Positions 35,788 to 47,851 are shown, counted from the first letter of the stretch. The stretch is DNA of 64,000 bases from Spinellus fusiger (GCA_025094145.1 JALLLS010000081.1:62001-126000), one strand, 5' to 3'. Notes: generated by a model not told the origin, from the letters alone. Made by a program: numbers and translations.

Positions 35788-37130
35788 CAGCCACACCCAA
35801 TTGAATTTAATACTTGCTTAAAATTTAATAAAATATACTTTTTTTGCATAAAATACCCTCTTTTTTCTAAATATTATTAAATTAACACACTATTTTATAT
35901 ATATATTCAAAAACTCACATTCGTGTAGAATATGAAAAGACAAAAGATAGAAGATTATGGGGTATGTATTACCTGTTGAAGACTGTATTAAAATTGACTG
36001 TGATTGTGTGTGTAGTTGAGATGAAAAAGTCCATAGTTCAAAATAGTATTAGAAATATCAAAGAACATGGGTCACCATTGCGTTTAAAGAGTCATGGAAA
36101 ACCCAGAAGAGTGAATGAAAGGGACCTCAGATATCTGGAAAAGGTCATTAGAGAGGACCCATTTGCCTTATACAATCAACTGAAATTGGAAATGTTGAAG
36201 ATTCAGGTTGATGTATGTAGAAACACGATTATCAGCTACTGCAATCAGTTAGGGTTCGGATCTTTTTCTCCAGCTCACAAGCCAGCCTTAACTGAAAAAC
36301 ACAAAGAGAAATGGCTTCGTTGGGCTAAAGAACATGTCAATTGGACAAACGACCAGTGGAAAGGCGTCATCTCGTCTGATGAGTCCAAGTACACCGTGAA
36401 AGAGAACAATAGAGGTGCCCGTGTCATCAGAAAAGTTGGAGAAAGGTATGATCCTAATCCTATTGTTTTAACAACGAAGTTTGGTGGCGGTGGGGTCATG
36501 CTTTGGAGCTGTTTTTGGGCAGGTGGATTTGACCCATTAGTCTTTGTTGATGGCACTGTAAAACAAGACGAATATATCAAAATTTTGGCTGGTGAGTTCC
36601 ATCCTTGGTTCATGGAATCACATCAGAAAGAGAACACCGAGTTTCTGTTACAATAAAAGAGTGCTAGCTGTCATACTGGAGCCTATGCTAGATAGTGGAA
36701 AGAGACACATCAGATTAGGGTTCTTTGATTACTGGCCCGTACAAAATCCTGACTTGAGCCCAATTGAACACGTCTGGTGGGCCTTGGAAAGACGAATTGA
36801 GGAAAGAAGGGTATCTATTACCAATATTGAAAGTTTGAAGGCTCTACTTGCAGAGGAGTGGGAGAGGGTTGGTGTTGAACTTGCACAACGATTAGTTCTG
36901 AGTATGACAGATAGATGCCAGGCTGTAATTGATGCCAGAAGAGGCCATACAAAATATTAACTATATTATTATTATTATATTTTCAATAAATAAAGATGTT
37001 GAGCCTTAGTATAATCAAGTTTGAAGCTTCTAGATCAAATGTGGAGTGTTTTATCTAATGTTGAACATATCCTAAATATTTCGTCCTGAAATTTATTTTC
37101 AAAAGTATTAAATTCAATTGTGTGTAACTG
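35788..37130 (+). mobile_element. Tc1/mariner element, family 2, with both terminal repeats
   Basis: The left end CAGCCACACCCAATTGAAT pairs with the right end, whose complement reads CAGTTACACACAATTGAAT. Both are flanked by TA. Length is 1343 bp, normal for Tc1. It is inserted about 220 bp downstream of the SPT7 stop. Truncated relatives are at 4533-5004 and at the 3' end of the 23.5-24.9 kb element. Confidence 0.85.
35932..36960 (+). pseudogene. Tc1-like transposase pseudogene (family 2)
   Basis: A DDE transposase remnant. An intron-like gap lies after the first codons (35956-36015). The main frame carries EKHKEKWLRWAKEHVNWT, the first catalytic Asp (GVISSDESKYTV) and GGGGVMLWSCFW. The frame then breaks at about 36650, where the block with the second catalytic Asp should be (FLLQ followed by a stop). 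A second frame resumes with DYWPVQNPDLSPIEHVWWAL, holding the third acidic residue, and runs to HTKY. Missing the second Asp, it cannot be an active enzyme. Confidence 0.8.
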
Positions 37131-37301
37131 TATAAGGCTCTTGGTAGTCTTGATGTTCAAATTTACACATATTTCCTATCTGAAAATAAGAAGAAAAGGC
37201 TGCCATATTGGAGTTGTTCCCGGCACCTGTACTCATTACTTTATTTATACTAAATAATATGTGATCGAGTTTTCATCCTCTACAAAGTATATCACCAAGC
37301 A

Positions 37302-39687
37302 TTAAAGCTTGGCCAATATCCCATGCTCTTTGTTGGACTGGTCTCTCAGTATACGTCGAAGAATTTTTCCTGTAGGACTTTTTGGAATCTCTTTGATAAA
37401 CTTAATGCTGCGTATCTTTTTGAAGCTTGGCACTTGATCAGCTACATGCTTCATTATGTCTTTCTCTAACACCGCGCTCGGATGAAAGCCAGGTTTTAAT
37501 ACAATATAGGCTCTTGGTATTTCAGTAACGATATTATGGTCATAAATACCAATGACAGCACAGTCTGAAATGGCTGGATGAACAAGCTAAAAAGTATGTG
37601 TAAGTTCAATGGATTATTTGTATATGTATTTTTTGGTGATAATTTTTTTTATCCCTGTATCTATTCCTTTAAAAATGATACTTACCAAATAACCTTCTAT
37701 CTCTGCAGGAGCAACCTGTATAAGAAGAAAAAGAAAAAGATTAAGTCAATGGGCTGCTGTTTCACTATACCGTCTTACCTGGAAACCATTCACCTTGATC
37801 AGTTCTTTAATACGGTCCACAATATAAAAGTTGTTATTTTTATCTATCAAAGCAACATCGCCAGTGTGGAAAAATCCTTCTTTATCCATACATTCTGCAG
37901 TTGCCTCGGGGTTCTCAAAGTATCCCTAATAGTAAAAATCAGATTTTGCAAACAATAGTCATCACACTATAATATATATAGGCAAATACGTATACATATA
38001 TGTTATACATAAGCAACAAGTACCTTCATAACACTCGGACTCTTGATACACAATTCACCTTTCTCGCCTTGCTTCACCTCTGTGTTTGAAAACATATCAT
38101 AAATAAACAGTTTCATGTTATTTAAACCATAGCAGCCTTACCTTTGCCTTCCTCATTCAGAATTTTGGCAATAACATTAGGTATAAGTTTACCAACCGAT
38201 CCTATAAATACAATGGGTCAGATGAGCAAAAAAAAAGTGAGGCCTTTGGGCAGAATGACAAAGTGTATAAATCACTCCGAAAACTATTTACCTGGAGCCG
38301 GCTGTTCAAAAGATTCAAGCAGAACCATTGTAGATGTTTCCGTAAGACCATAAGCCTGTCTTATCACTGCATTTTTGTAACGTTGAGAAAACTCCTTTAC
38401 TAATCCAGAACTCAGAGGAGCAGCAGCAGACATGACATAGCGCAAAGACGATAAGTCATAATTATCAACTAATGGATCTTTCACAAATAGAAGGATAATA
38501 GGTGGAACAAGCCATGAGAGTGTGATCTTTTCTCTTTGAACTGTTTCACAGAATAATTCAATCTGAAAGCGTTGCATTACATAGATAGGGATTCCTCGAA
38601 AGAACGGATATATTAAAGTGACAATAAGGCCATAGATATGGAAGAAAGGAAGCATACTGATAGCTCTGTCTATGTTAGCGTCGTATGTATTGGGACTAGC
38701 ACCGTATATCTGCTCGATATTAGAAGCAACATTCAAATGCCTTGCGTTTAATAAAAGATGAGTGCACAAATATTCACAAGAAAAGTTCTCTCTTTTTTTT
38801 GTACTCACGTTGACATGACACCTTTGCTTTTACCTGGAAATTTTAACAAAAGGATATTGTATTTTAGTATACTGGGAAACTATTCAATAATAGACTCTAG
38901 TCTATCCATACCACTTGTTCCTGAAGAAAAGCATATAAAGGCTGTAGTGTTTTTAGATTCATCTCCCTCTAGATCAACAATGGCTGCCTTTCGATTTACA
39001 AGAAGTCTTTTGGTGTAGGGCTGTATATTTTTAACAGCTACATCTCCAAATATAAACACATTTTTAAGAGGAACTCCTGATATTTGTGCTACTTTAAGAG
39101 CAGTATCGATATTGTCTTTGTGGGTGATCAATACTTTTGCTCCTACTGTCATTATCATTTCTGAAGCTTCATTGGCATTATAACTTGGGTTTATAGCTGC
39201 AATCGTTGCTCCTACAAAGCTCAAAGAATTAAAGGCTTAAAGAGATGGGGTATCTATCTACATATGCAACTACAGTATAAGGCTCAACAAACACAAACCT
39301 ATTGCAATTGTTCCAAGGAGTGGCACTATAAAGTCATGCTACACAACATTAAGTATCTTTTCCTCTTTATACTTGGCACTTGAACCCTTTTTTTATTTTA
39401 AAATTGATGGGTACTGATTCTGGCTCAACTACTCTATAGAACTAGCTTACCTGGTTTGGAGCATAAACAGCTACAATATCTCCTTTATGAATGTGGTATA
39501 CATCCTGCAATCCAGCCGCAAATCGTAGTATATTCTCTTTTATTTGTCCAAAAGTCAATGTTTTCTTTGTCAAAGCATCAACAGAAAGTACTTTATCTTC
39601 TGGAGTTTTAAATTTCGAGTAGAAAATATGGTGTACTAAATTAGTAGTGGGTATGAGAGTGGGAGAATGGTCTGAATGTATCACCAT
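37302..39687 (-). CDS. AMP-forming acyl-CoA / 4-coumarate-CoA ligase-like enzyme, peroxisomal
   Basis: ANL-superfamily adenylating enzyme that would activate a carboxylic acid to its CoA ester. Motifs in order: SSGTSGKSKGVMST (P-loop, made by a splice), LPFFHIYGLIVTL, SAAAPLSSGLVKEF, RQAYGLTETSTMVLL, FFHTGDVALIDKNNNFYIVDRIKEL, KVNGFQVAPAEIE and the catalytic-lysine motif IPKSPTGKILRRIL. It ends in AKL, a PTS1 peroxisomal signal, as in fungal and plant 4CL-like peroxisomal ligases. About nine exons. Start placed at 39687 (MVIHSDHSPTLIP); an in-frame ATG at 39753 would add a hydrophobic leader that conflicts with PTS1 targeting. Confidence 0.85.
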
Positions 39688-39753
39688 TATAATACTGTCT
39701 GTAGAGATAAGAAGAAGAAGAGAAGGAAAGAAGATAAAGAGACTAAAAGCCAA

Positions 39754-40956
39754 TGTCTGTATAAGTGAAAGTGCTTTATGAAGAGAGTTGAGGGATTGTC
39801 GGGTTTCTAAACAATTTGTTTCTCTAAAGCCCCGATTTTATTATTTGGGCAGTCAGTTGGATTTGTTTAACAGGAATATTGATGTGTTTTGTTTATCTCG
39901 ATTGGGGACGGATTTATGTCTTATCTGACTTACAGTATTTCGAGAAATACTGTATGAGTTATATAAATGAAACTGTGAATAATGCTTTGTAATTATTTTC
40001 ATTTATTTTTCCAGTTTGTATCCTTATTGACTTACAGATTGAGGAGACAGTACTAGAAGAAAGAATATGTTTTTCCGTGTTGAACCTAAAAGAGCCTTGA
40101 ATAAGTATTGAAAATAAGATTCATAGGGTAAAATGTAAGTATTTAATAACTATAGCCTTATATGGAGATGGATTGAGATGATTCCAAATAAAAAATAAGT
40201 CATTCATTGGGTGGATTCAATTACACATATTAAAGCAATGGTCACAGCTGATATTATATGATTTATAAAAACTAATGCCAGCTGGGAGAAGAGGAGTTAA
40301 GTTTTAGGTTTTAGCAGAACAGTTTTTGGGTGTGTACAGTTCAAAGTTTTATTTTTATTTTTGGGTGTTGGTTGCTATTCGCGCATTGGGCATGTTAGCC
40401 ACCCTATGAGAGCTTTTGAACAATTGAGATATACATATAAACACTTCAAATACAAAAATGAAAAAAAGAAAAGAAAAAGAAATGAAATGAAAGAAAATGA
40501 CAATGAGGACATAGGCATTAGTTTGGGACTAATCCCATAAGCTTCTCAATAAACCAAAGATTGGTCTATTCATAAGTGTTGTTGGGTGTGTTGATTATCT
40601 TCCTCGACTCTTTTCATGGCTGAGTCAGACCCAAATGCCTAGAGGGCTGGCAACTATGGGTTTCACTGTGGTGATGGGATTAGGGATAAGAGAGGGTGAT
40701 TTGGGTTCATTTTCTGCACTAATGGCATTGATTTGAGCCTGGAGAGATGTAATAAGGTCATCTTTGACCTTGACTTGTGTTTCTAATTGCTGCATATGGA
40801 ATCCAATTGCTGCCATTTGTCTCTGAATATCTGACAGAAATGCCATCATCTGCTGAGTGAAGTTATCAGGCTTTCTACCTCAGTTATTTGATACTCGTAA
40901 GTTTTTGCACGAGCGCGTTTGGTAAGTAGTCTGAGTTTTCTACTGGTTTATTATTA
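39754..40956. other. Spacer with one short coiled-coil ORF
   Basis: AT-rich. A 74-codon ORF on - (40625-40849: MMAFLSDIQRQMAAIGFHMQ, then LETQVKVKDDLITSLQAQI and a Pro/Thr-rich end) predicts a coiled coil and resembles the start of a retrotransposon gag or a small helical protein. It has no clear partner domain, so it is recorded here and not called as a gene. Confidence 0.3.
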
Positions 40957-42319
40957 CAGTGTATAGCAAAAAACATATAACCCTTTTCATTTCCTGGTAC
41001 GCTTATTGTATAGGGAAATGCTTATTGATTTTAATAAAAACACACATTAAACACATAATAGAGACTTCAGAATTGGATGAAGTATATGGAAGGTCAAGAG
41101 GATAATAGATACAGATTTATTGGCACAAAGATTCAATATTTGGTGTTTCCACCCTTGGCCTCTATAACAGCCCTACATCTCCAATGCATGCTGTTAATGA
41201 GGTTGTTGGTAACCCCTTTGGGGATTTTATCCCACTATTGGACCAAGAGAGCTTTTAGATCCTGGAAGGTGCTTTCTGGGGTCATCTTCTTAAGAACTGA
41301 TCTGTCAAGCTCCTCCCTATGATGCTCAATTGGGTTTGGGTCAGGGCCTTGGGAGGGTCATCCCTTCATCGTGGCAATCCTCCTCCCATCCTTTCATTTC
41401 CTAGTCTTCTTATTAGTATGGCAACTGGAATTATCCTCTTGAAGAACATAGATTACCATTGGATTCATTGTAGAAAGACAAGCCAGATCAGGGCAATAGG
41501 CCGTTTCTAAAATACTGGTGTATTTGGCACTATTGATGGATCCCTCCACCGTAACAAGTCTACCAACACCTTCACCAGAACAGGAACCCCACCCCCATCA
41601 CCCCACCACCACCAAACCTCATTATTAGATTGAAATTCTTTGGGAGAAGTCTCTCTTTCTTCCTACACACCACTCTGTTACCGTGGTTGTTGATCATCAG
41701 CTGGGACTTGGACTCATCAGACCAGATGACCGCTCTCCAGTCTTCTTATGTCCAGTGGAGGTGAACTCTAGTCCAGGCAAGCTTCAACTTCTTGTGCTTG
41801 TTGGTGAGAGCAAATTTTCTGATCACCCTGCAGGAAGACAGGCCAATTTTCTTCATCATCTTCTGAAATGTCCCCATGGAAACTTGGGTGGTCATTCCCT
41901 TGTGAAGCTCCATCATGCCCTGAAAAGAGTCCCTTGCTACCTCGCGAGAAACTTCTCTCTCGTCTCTCTCAATCAAAATGAACTTTCACCTAGAGCCTTT
42001 CCCTGCTTTGAAACAACTATTATCCCTGTATCTCCTCATGATAAGGCTGACAGCAGGTATACTGATACCAAACATGGCTACAATGTCCACTTGTCTGGTG
42101 CCATCTACGGTGGCCTCGTGAACATTGAATTGACGAGTAAATCATCAATATTCTTCTTATTTTTTCCAATAGGCTTGGTGGATTGTTCAGTATTGTTAAA
42201 CATAATAGATGTTAAATCAGAGCAAGAAGAAATGAGGAATAAGTAAAAAAAATAACCTTTCTTTGAGCAAAATAAAGATCGAGAAATGAGAAAATATATA
42301 TAATTTCCACCAGACACTG
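40957..42319 (-). mobile_element. Tc1/mariner element, family 3
   Basis: The ends begin CAGTGTATAG (40957) and, on the other strand, CAGTGTCTGG (42319), each next to TA. The terminal repeats are weaker than in the other families but have the Tc1-typical CAGTGT. Length is 1363 bp. A family 1 fragment begins 4 bp beyond its right end, suggesting insertion into or beside an older element. Confidence 0.7.
41133..42203 (-). pseudogene. Tc1-like transposase pseudogene (family 3)
   Basis: The - strand encodes an N-terminal helix-turn-helix (HEATVDGTRQVDIVAMFGIS, then IPAVSLIMRRYRDN), the segment ALTNKHKKLKLAWTRVHLHWT, the first Asp (VIWSDES), GGGGVMG, the second Asp (VLQEDNSSCHTNKK) and DPNPIEHHREELD, ending GGNTKY. 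All three acidic residues are present, but frame changes and stops occur. At least two stops (after TRK and after ATMKG) are TGA where Trp is plausible, i.e. single G-to-A changes. Confidence 0.75.
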
Positions 42320-42323
42320 TAAA

Positions 42324-42530
42324 CATATTTATACTTTATCTTAATAGTGTCATAACTTTATGAATTCATTATACAGAAGCATAAAATTCTTAATAAATAA
42401 AGAAAAGAGTATTGATAATACAAAACAGTGTTTTATTTCAAGGTCACTTAATAACTACTGCTAGTCTTTAGTATCGTAGACAGTCTGGCATCCCTACCTC
42501 ATCTCTCGTATGAGGTTGTCTTACTTTTAA
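42324..42530 (-). mobile_element. Fragment of a family 1 Tc1 element (3' end)
   Basis: Matches 45495-45700 (ATACTTTATCTTAATAGTGT onward), i.e. the subterminal 3' region and the last codons of the family 1 transposase, more diverged than the other copies. The terminal repeat itself is missing. Confidence 0.6.
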
Positions 42531-43837
42531 TATTTGACCCTGTTCTAGTCTATAATGAACTCTGACTTTTACATGGTGTTTATTTTATTTTTAAAATAAT
42601 ACATTATAATTTTTTTTTAAAAAAAAAAGTAAGCAGGAAAACCAACCCTTGAACCTTAGTAGATGTTAGTCCATTTTCATATCACTACATTTCATCCATT
42701 ATTATTTTAATTTTCTGATAAATACTTTTGCTTTCCTTTGCTTAACCTTTTCTTATGAGGCCACAATGCCCTACAAAGTTGTGAGTTATCTCATAATAAA
42801 ACAACTCTCAACCTGTAACATTTGAATCTAACTTCATTTGATTATTCATTTTTTTCCACAATGATTGATCTTGCTCAGATCATGATCAAGTTCTTTAAAC
42901 TATGAATCACGATTAGAAGGTAGATACGCATTCGAGTCCAGAGTTTTTCATTAACATTAGCCTATGTTACAGATTAAAGTTAGTAACATTTCTTTTCATC
43001 ACAAACTATGTACTAAACTACTAATAAAACTACTAGTATATAAATATATATTAATGTCGCTATTTACTTTTCAAGTAATCGCACATGTCTATTATATTTA
43101 TAATCAAAGCAATGTTCTATTGATAAAGGTCATCTTTACTGCTTCTTTCTGTTTGTCCCTCCATTTTATTTCTATACAAAAGTATCTCTATTCTTTTAAT
43201 CAAGTAGATCCCAGTCCATACATGATGTATAAGCTTGAAAGAAAACAATGATATTTAGATTGTAAATGTACTTTCAGTTGATAAAATATTCTTATTATTA
43301 TCACCATCAAATTACATTGTAATAAAACTGTAGTGGTGGACTATCTATTTATTTAGCAAATTACTATAGAAATGTATATCGGTGCTCAAAGGATATTACT
43401 TTTATTCTGTATGTCTATAGCTTAAGTTGAGTTGGGTGTCGGTGTCAATAGGCAACTCATGTTCAAAGATTAAAGCAATTAAATTACTTTAATCTAACCC
43501 ACTACTCTTACTATGCACACCAATACCTTGTAAACAATACTTATTACTCCACCCATTGCTGCTTCTACTGTTCTTAATATTAACCCTATAAAAGAATCAA
43601 CTATTGAGTTCATACTTGGCTTATTAGCCTCATTCTCCACCTCTTCTCTTTCTTCTTCTTTTACTGTAGGTCTGATAATGACTTGACATAATGCCACCTT
43701 TTCTAATAACAATTGTAAAAAAGATAGAGTTTTATTCACCGGATAGATACCGAATTCTTTCCAAGCTGAAGAGCTCAAGAATGAAGAATTTACTACCACT
43801 ATATGCCTTTCCTTTTCCTACCACAACCCTCTCTTCT
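42531..43837. other. AT-rich spacer with uncertain ORFs
   Basis: Nothing clear from 42531 to 43490. On -, 43494-43799 is open for 101 codons (LSFLQLLLEKVALCQVIIRP, then acidic KEEEREEVENE and a hydrophobic end VDSFIGLILRTVEAAMGGVI) and ends at a GTATTG that could be a donor. It could be a 3' exon of an unrecognised small membrane protein or 3' UTR of the SmD3 gene. No family match, so it is not called as a gene. Confidence 0.3.
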
Positions 43838-44392
43838 TTAGTGTCTAGCAGGAAGACCACCACGTCCTCTGAAACCACGTCCTCTGCCTCTTGCTTTTAT
43901 GAAGAAAGAAAGAAAAGAAAACAACAACAATAACATATGAGTATTATAAACTACCCGTGTTTTATTCCTTCTGTTGATATACAAACCTTGAGCACGAGCA
44001 ACTGTGGCTCTTCCTCTGCCTAAACCGATACCTCTTCCCTTTAGTGCACCAGGGCCTACTCGTTTAAACATTGGCGCATTCTTCAACATGTCGGGCACAA
44101 TAAAGAATCGAACGTGCGATCCACGAATATAGACTTGATCCAGTTGTGAAATTCGACCATCACGTGCAGTAACAGTAATATCCTTTAACTGGATGTTCAT
44201 GTTATCTTCAGCTTTAAAAAACAAACAAACAAACAAACACATGAGACTTTTGTTCCTAGAGAATAGCACAGATCACTCTGATGACTTACCCTCCAATAGC
44301 TGGCCACGGTATAGCTGGCCGGTTTTAAGCTCCAAGGAAATAATGTGACCTTGTGCCTCGTGGAGAAGTTTGATAGGGACACCGATAGACAT
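43838..44392 (-). CDS. SMD3: Small nuclear ribonucleoprotein Sm D3
   Basis: Core Sm ring protein of spliceosomal snRNPs. Three exons: [20 protein letters not shown], then [33 protein letters not shown], then [18 protein letters not shown] (Sm1 and Sm2 motifs); and a last exon giving the Arg-Gly tail [18 protein letters not shown]. Both introns are phase 1 and join cleanly. RG repeats are usual sites of arginine methylation in SmD3. Length (about 130 residues) is as expected. Confidence 0.95.
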
Positions 44393-45437
44393 TATGTGTT
44401 GAAGATAAGACTTTTATAAAAGAATAAGTGTCTTTTTCTGTTAGGAGGAGAGGGCGGAATATCTTACCTTTTCAGACTAGAAAATAGACGTGACATGAAA
44501 AAAATATGTGACGTAGTAAAAATCAGTAGGCCCACTCTTAGACATCACAATATAGACTTTGGGGCAGCTTTGGCCTGTGTGTGTGTGTTTATTTATTAAT
44601 TAATTAATTAATCTACTGTGTACATAGACTCTTTCCTTTATGTTTAGGGTGTTGGTGGTGTTTCTTACTGAAATATGACTGGATAAAATACAATAAGGAA
44701 ACAGTTAAAGAACACCTTACAGTATCAACTTGGTACTTCAAGCCAATGGGTGTGGACTCCATAAAATAGAAAATGAAGCACGCCAAATCCAGCAGCTTAA
44801 GAAACAGGCGCTTGAATTTTAAAGAAAGTATCACTTTTCATAAGATAGTCTTAAAGAGAATAAGATGAAGATGGCCCCTGTTTATTCTCTTTTATCGATT
44901 GGTTGTTTCTAAGGATTATAACAGTAGTATTACTTGTTGGAATTAGTTTGTATAATATTAAGTGTATTGAAGTAGGAAAGGTTTATAAAAGGAAATCAGT
45001 CCTGCAGAGTAATGGACAGTATTATTTTTTAGGAAATCTTGGTAGATAGGTGTGTGCTTTGGATTTACTCAATAAATCTACAGTCATAGTAAAGTAAGGC
45101 AATAAAATGAGAAAGGCTATTAGACAATTGTGATATTGTAATTATTCCTGTTGGCTACTTTAGAATGCTTAATATACTTAACAACTTCCATAAAGAAATC
45201 TGTTGTTCGCAAGACACATATGCTAGTCTGGCTCAATCGGGTTGTCAAGTATTTACATTGAATGTAGGAGCAGTAAAGATATTAATTTTAATAAAGAGAA
45301 TGTTTTCCAATAGCACTTGATAATTACAAATAGTTAACATTTATCCTATGGTGTACATATTATTTTATAAGGAAAGGATTTAGAATATATTTATGATAAA
45401 ATAAATTAAAGTGAACTACAACTTGAAAATGCCTTAG
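44393..45437. other. Spacer, possible small two-exon ORF on -
   Basis: A - strand reading starting near 44765 (MESTPIGLKYQVDT) is followed by a plausible GTAAGG donor and a PyAG acceptor leading to SYFSKKHHQHPKHKGKSL. It would make a peptide of about 35 residues, or longer if it continues the upstream frame LKFKRLFLKLLDLACFIFYF. I recognise no family. From 44850 to 45437 I see nothing. Confidence 0.25.
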
Positions 45438-45439
45438 TA

Positions 45440-46807
45440 AAGTGACCCGACAAATGTAATCGATGGTTTGAAATGCAGCTTTCCTTTTTTATATTCATAC
45501 TTTATCTTAATAGTGTTATAATTTCATGAATTCATTAGCTAAAGACATAAAACTTTCAATAGATACATAGAAGAGTATTTATAAGACAAGAAGAAAGTTT
45601 TATTAGAAGGTTAATTAATAACCACTATGACCACCCTTGGCATCAATGACAGTCTGGCATCTCCGCCCCATGCTGGCAATGAGGGTGTCTGTCACTTCTT
45701 TCGATATTTTACCTCATTCCAGTATCAGGGCCGCCTCCAACTTCTCTTTAGTGAAAGATATCCTCCCGTTCTTCCTGACAACTTTCTTGAGATGGGCCCA
45801 TAGATGCTCAATTGGATTGAGATCAGTATTGTGAGGACCAGTAAGGAAGAGTTTCCACACTCTTTGCTGCCTTCCATTCACAAGTTGCCTTGCTCGTATG
45901 GGGTCTAGCATTGTTCTCCTGTAGGTGTTAACTGACTCCAGAGTTTAGAAGAGAGAGAGACATTCGAGCTCGTGGTAGTAGGCTTTTCCCAAGGCATTGA
46001 TGTGCTTGGCGGAGTGTATCCTGCCCTCCACTACGATCCATCTCCCAACACACTCCCCACTGAAACAACCCCATACCATACCATCACTCCACCACCTCCA
46101 AACTCCCTTGTTTCCAAGAAACTCTTGGGCTCAAAGGCCGTACCAGGCTGTCTGATGACTTTAAAGTCCCTTTCTAAGTCTCATTGGCTCTACACTAAAC
46201 TAATTAGACCAGACGACCCCTTGCCACTGCTCATAGGTCCAACCACCGTGCTCATGGGCCCATTGGAGCCTTACTTCCCTATGTTTCTTGGTGAGAAGAG
46301 GCTTCACCACTGGAATGAGAGAGTGGAAGCCTGTTTCATCAAGATAATCTTCAGAGTCTTGTCTGATACCTTGATGGCCATGTTTGCCCTAATGGCTTCC
46401 TTGGCCTGATGAGAATCACTGACTACTGTTCTTCTCAACCATCAGAGAACTCTGTCGTCCAACTTTCTCTTTCTGATACTCTTGGGAGAAGGTACTACCA
46501 AACTTGTCTTCTTGAAGTGTCTCACAATGTCCCCTACAGTGTTGCAAGGAGCATTGAACATGAGAGATGCCTCGACCTGAGTAGGTCTCAGGTTCAGCAC
46601 CTTATACAATATGGGTGAGCAAGTCTCGAGGCTGGTCTATTTCCCATACACATCGGGGGTCTTGGTGAAGATGTTAACGGTGTTGGATGAGTCAGACATT
46701 ATAAGAAAAAGAACCGTTATTAAAGAAAGAAAGAAACAGTGTCTATTATTTTTGGTATAAAAATAACCCGGAATTTGAAACCATCGATTACATTTGTCGG
46801 GTCACTT
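45440..46807 (-). mobile_element. Tc1/mariner element, family 1, full length with TIRs
   Basis: Perfect terminal inverted repeats start AAGTGACCCGACAAATGTAA at 45440 and mirror at 46807. They are flanked on both sides by TA (45438-45439, 46808-46809). The repeats run about 37 bp with few mismatches. Length is 1368 bp. It lies in the spacer between SmD3 and the sulfotransferase-like gene. Confidence 0.9.
45615..46699 (-). pseudogene. Tc1-like transposase pseudogene (family 1)
   Basis: Reads from ATG at 46699 (MSDSSNTVNIFTKTPDVYGK, then a stop) through the helix-turn-helix region, the DDE core and NPIEHLWAHLKKVVRKNGR to GGHSGY at 45615. It carries the same stops and the same Asp-to-Asn position (VVWSN followed by a stop) as the 23.6 kb copy, plus a one-base difference that shifts frame near 46345. 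The intact ends suggest it moved as a non-autonomous copy. Confidence 0.8.
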
Positions 46808-46809
46808 TA

Positions 46810-47851
46810 CATAGGCTATATGGAATATTATGCCAGCTACATAAACATATATGGGTTAATCAATCCCTAACAGGCCATTGATCTTGTTTGCTTATGTAAT
46901 TTTACTTGTAACTAATTCCACTACTCTTATGAAAGAAGTAATATAATTAGTCAAGGATTAGAATTCCTTTTGTTAGTTTTATTTACTATTTCTATTATAT
47001 ACTATAGTCAATTCACAGAACACTACTGATGGTATATTTTAATTGATGTTGTACTTAATATAACACTATATCATCTTTAGTTATATCATGTAGAGCCAAA
47101 TAAGTGAAGATATGGCTGGGTTATCATTGATGAGATTTAGACATCAATAATAATGGTAATAATAAATGAAAGACATTCATCCTAAAAAATAATAAGCAGC
47201 ACTAAATAGCCTGGTACATTCATTATTAAGTCAAAGCTTCAGACATGTCTACTCTGCGCCATTAAATTCTGTCTTGGGTCTTTTATAGTAGTGCCATGGG
47301 ATCTAATATAAGAGCATAAAGTGAGACTGGAGGGGTATACTATTATCACTAAAAGAAGGTAGCATGCTATAGTAAGAAAAAAAAATAGTAGAACAAATGT
47401 AAGAGCTAATGGCATGATATTTGTGAACACTATTCTAATGATAGTGCCAATTACCTTATTTTTACTTAAAGGCAAATGCATGTTATCTTCAGAAACAACA
47501 AGCTATATAACAAGCAGTGAAAGTTCTTTCTTTAAACTTCTATTTTAAACAGTACAATAGCTAGTTTTACATGACATAAAGACATATTATAGTGACATTT
47601 ATGCTTTATCAGTGTATATGAATACATACAGTGCCAAAGTGAAGTTTCCAAAAGTAGATCGATTGGTATTGTATTATTATTATTTACTAAAGCCTATCTA
47701 ATTTGTATTATCTTAATATGAGTGCATGGTTTCTTCTTAATATATTAATATTTTTCTGCTCATATATTTTTCAGTAAATATAAAAGCAACTGAATAGAAT
47801 AATTAAATTGCATAACACTTTTTTACTTATATTTATCTTTACTACTCAAGC
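46810..47851. other. AT-rich spacer
   Basis: Only an 80-codon hydrophobic ORF on - (47239-47481: IVFTNIMPLALTFVLLFFFL and a second hydrophobic run) stands out; composition alone could explain it and no family is evident. The rest appears non-coding and includes the promoter of the sulfotransferase-like gene. Confidence 0.3.

Noticed and set aside
38835..38845. ATATCCTTTT on the - strand in the acyl-CoA ligase gene as a second U12 donor
   Set aside because: It lies near the 3' end of a normal GT-AG intron that joins the SSGTSG and KSKGVM codons; no U12 branch motif follows.
42925..42955. GCATTCGAGTCC resembling a tRNA T-loop
   Set aside because: No matching T stem, anticodon arm or acceptor stem around it.
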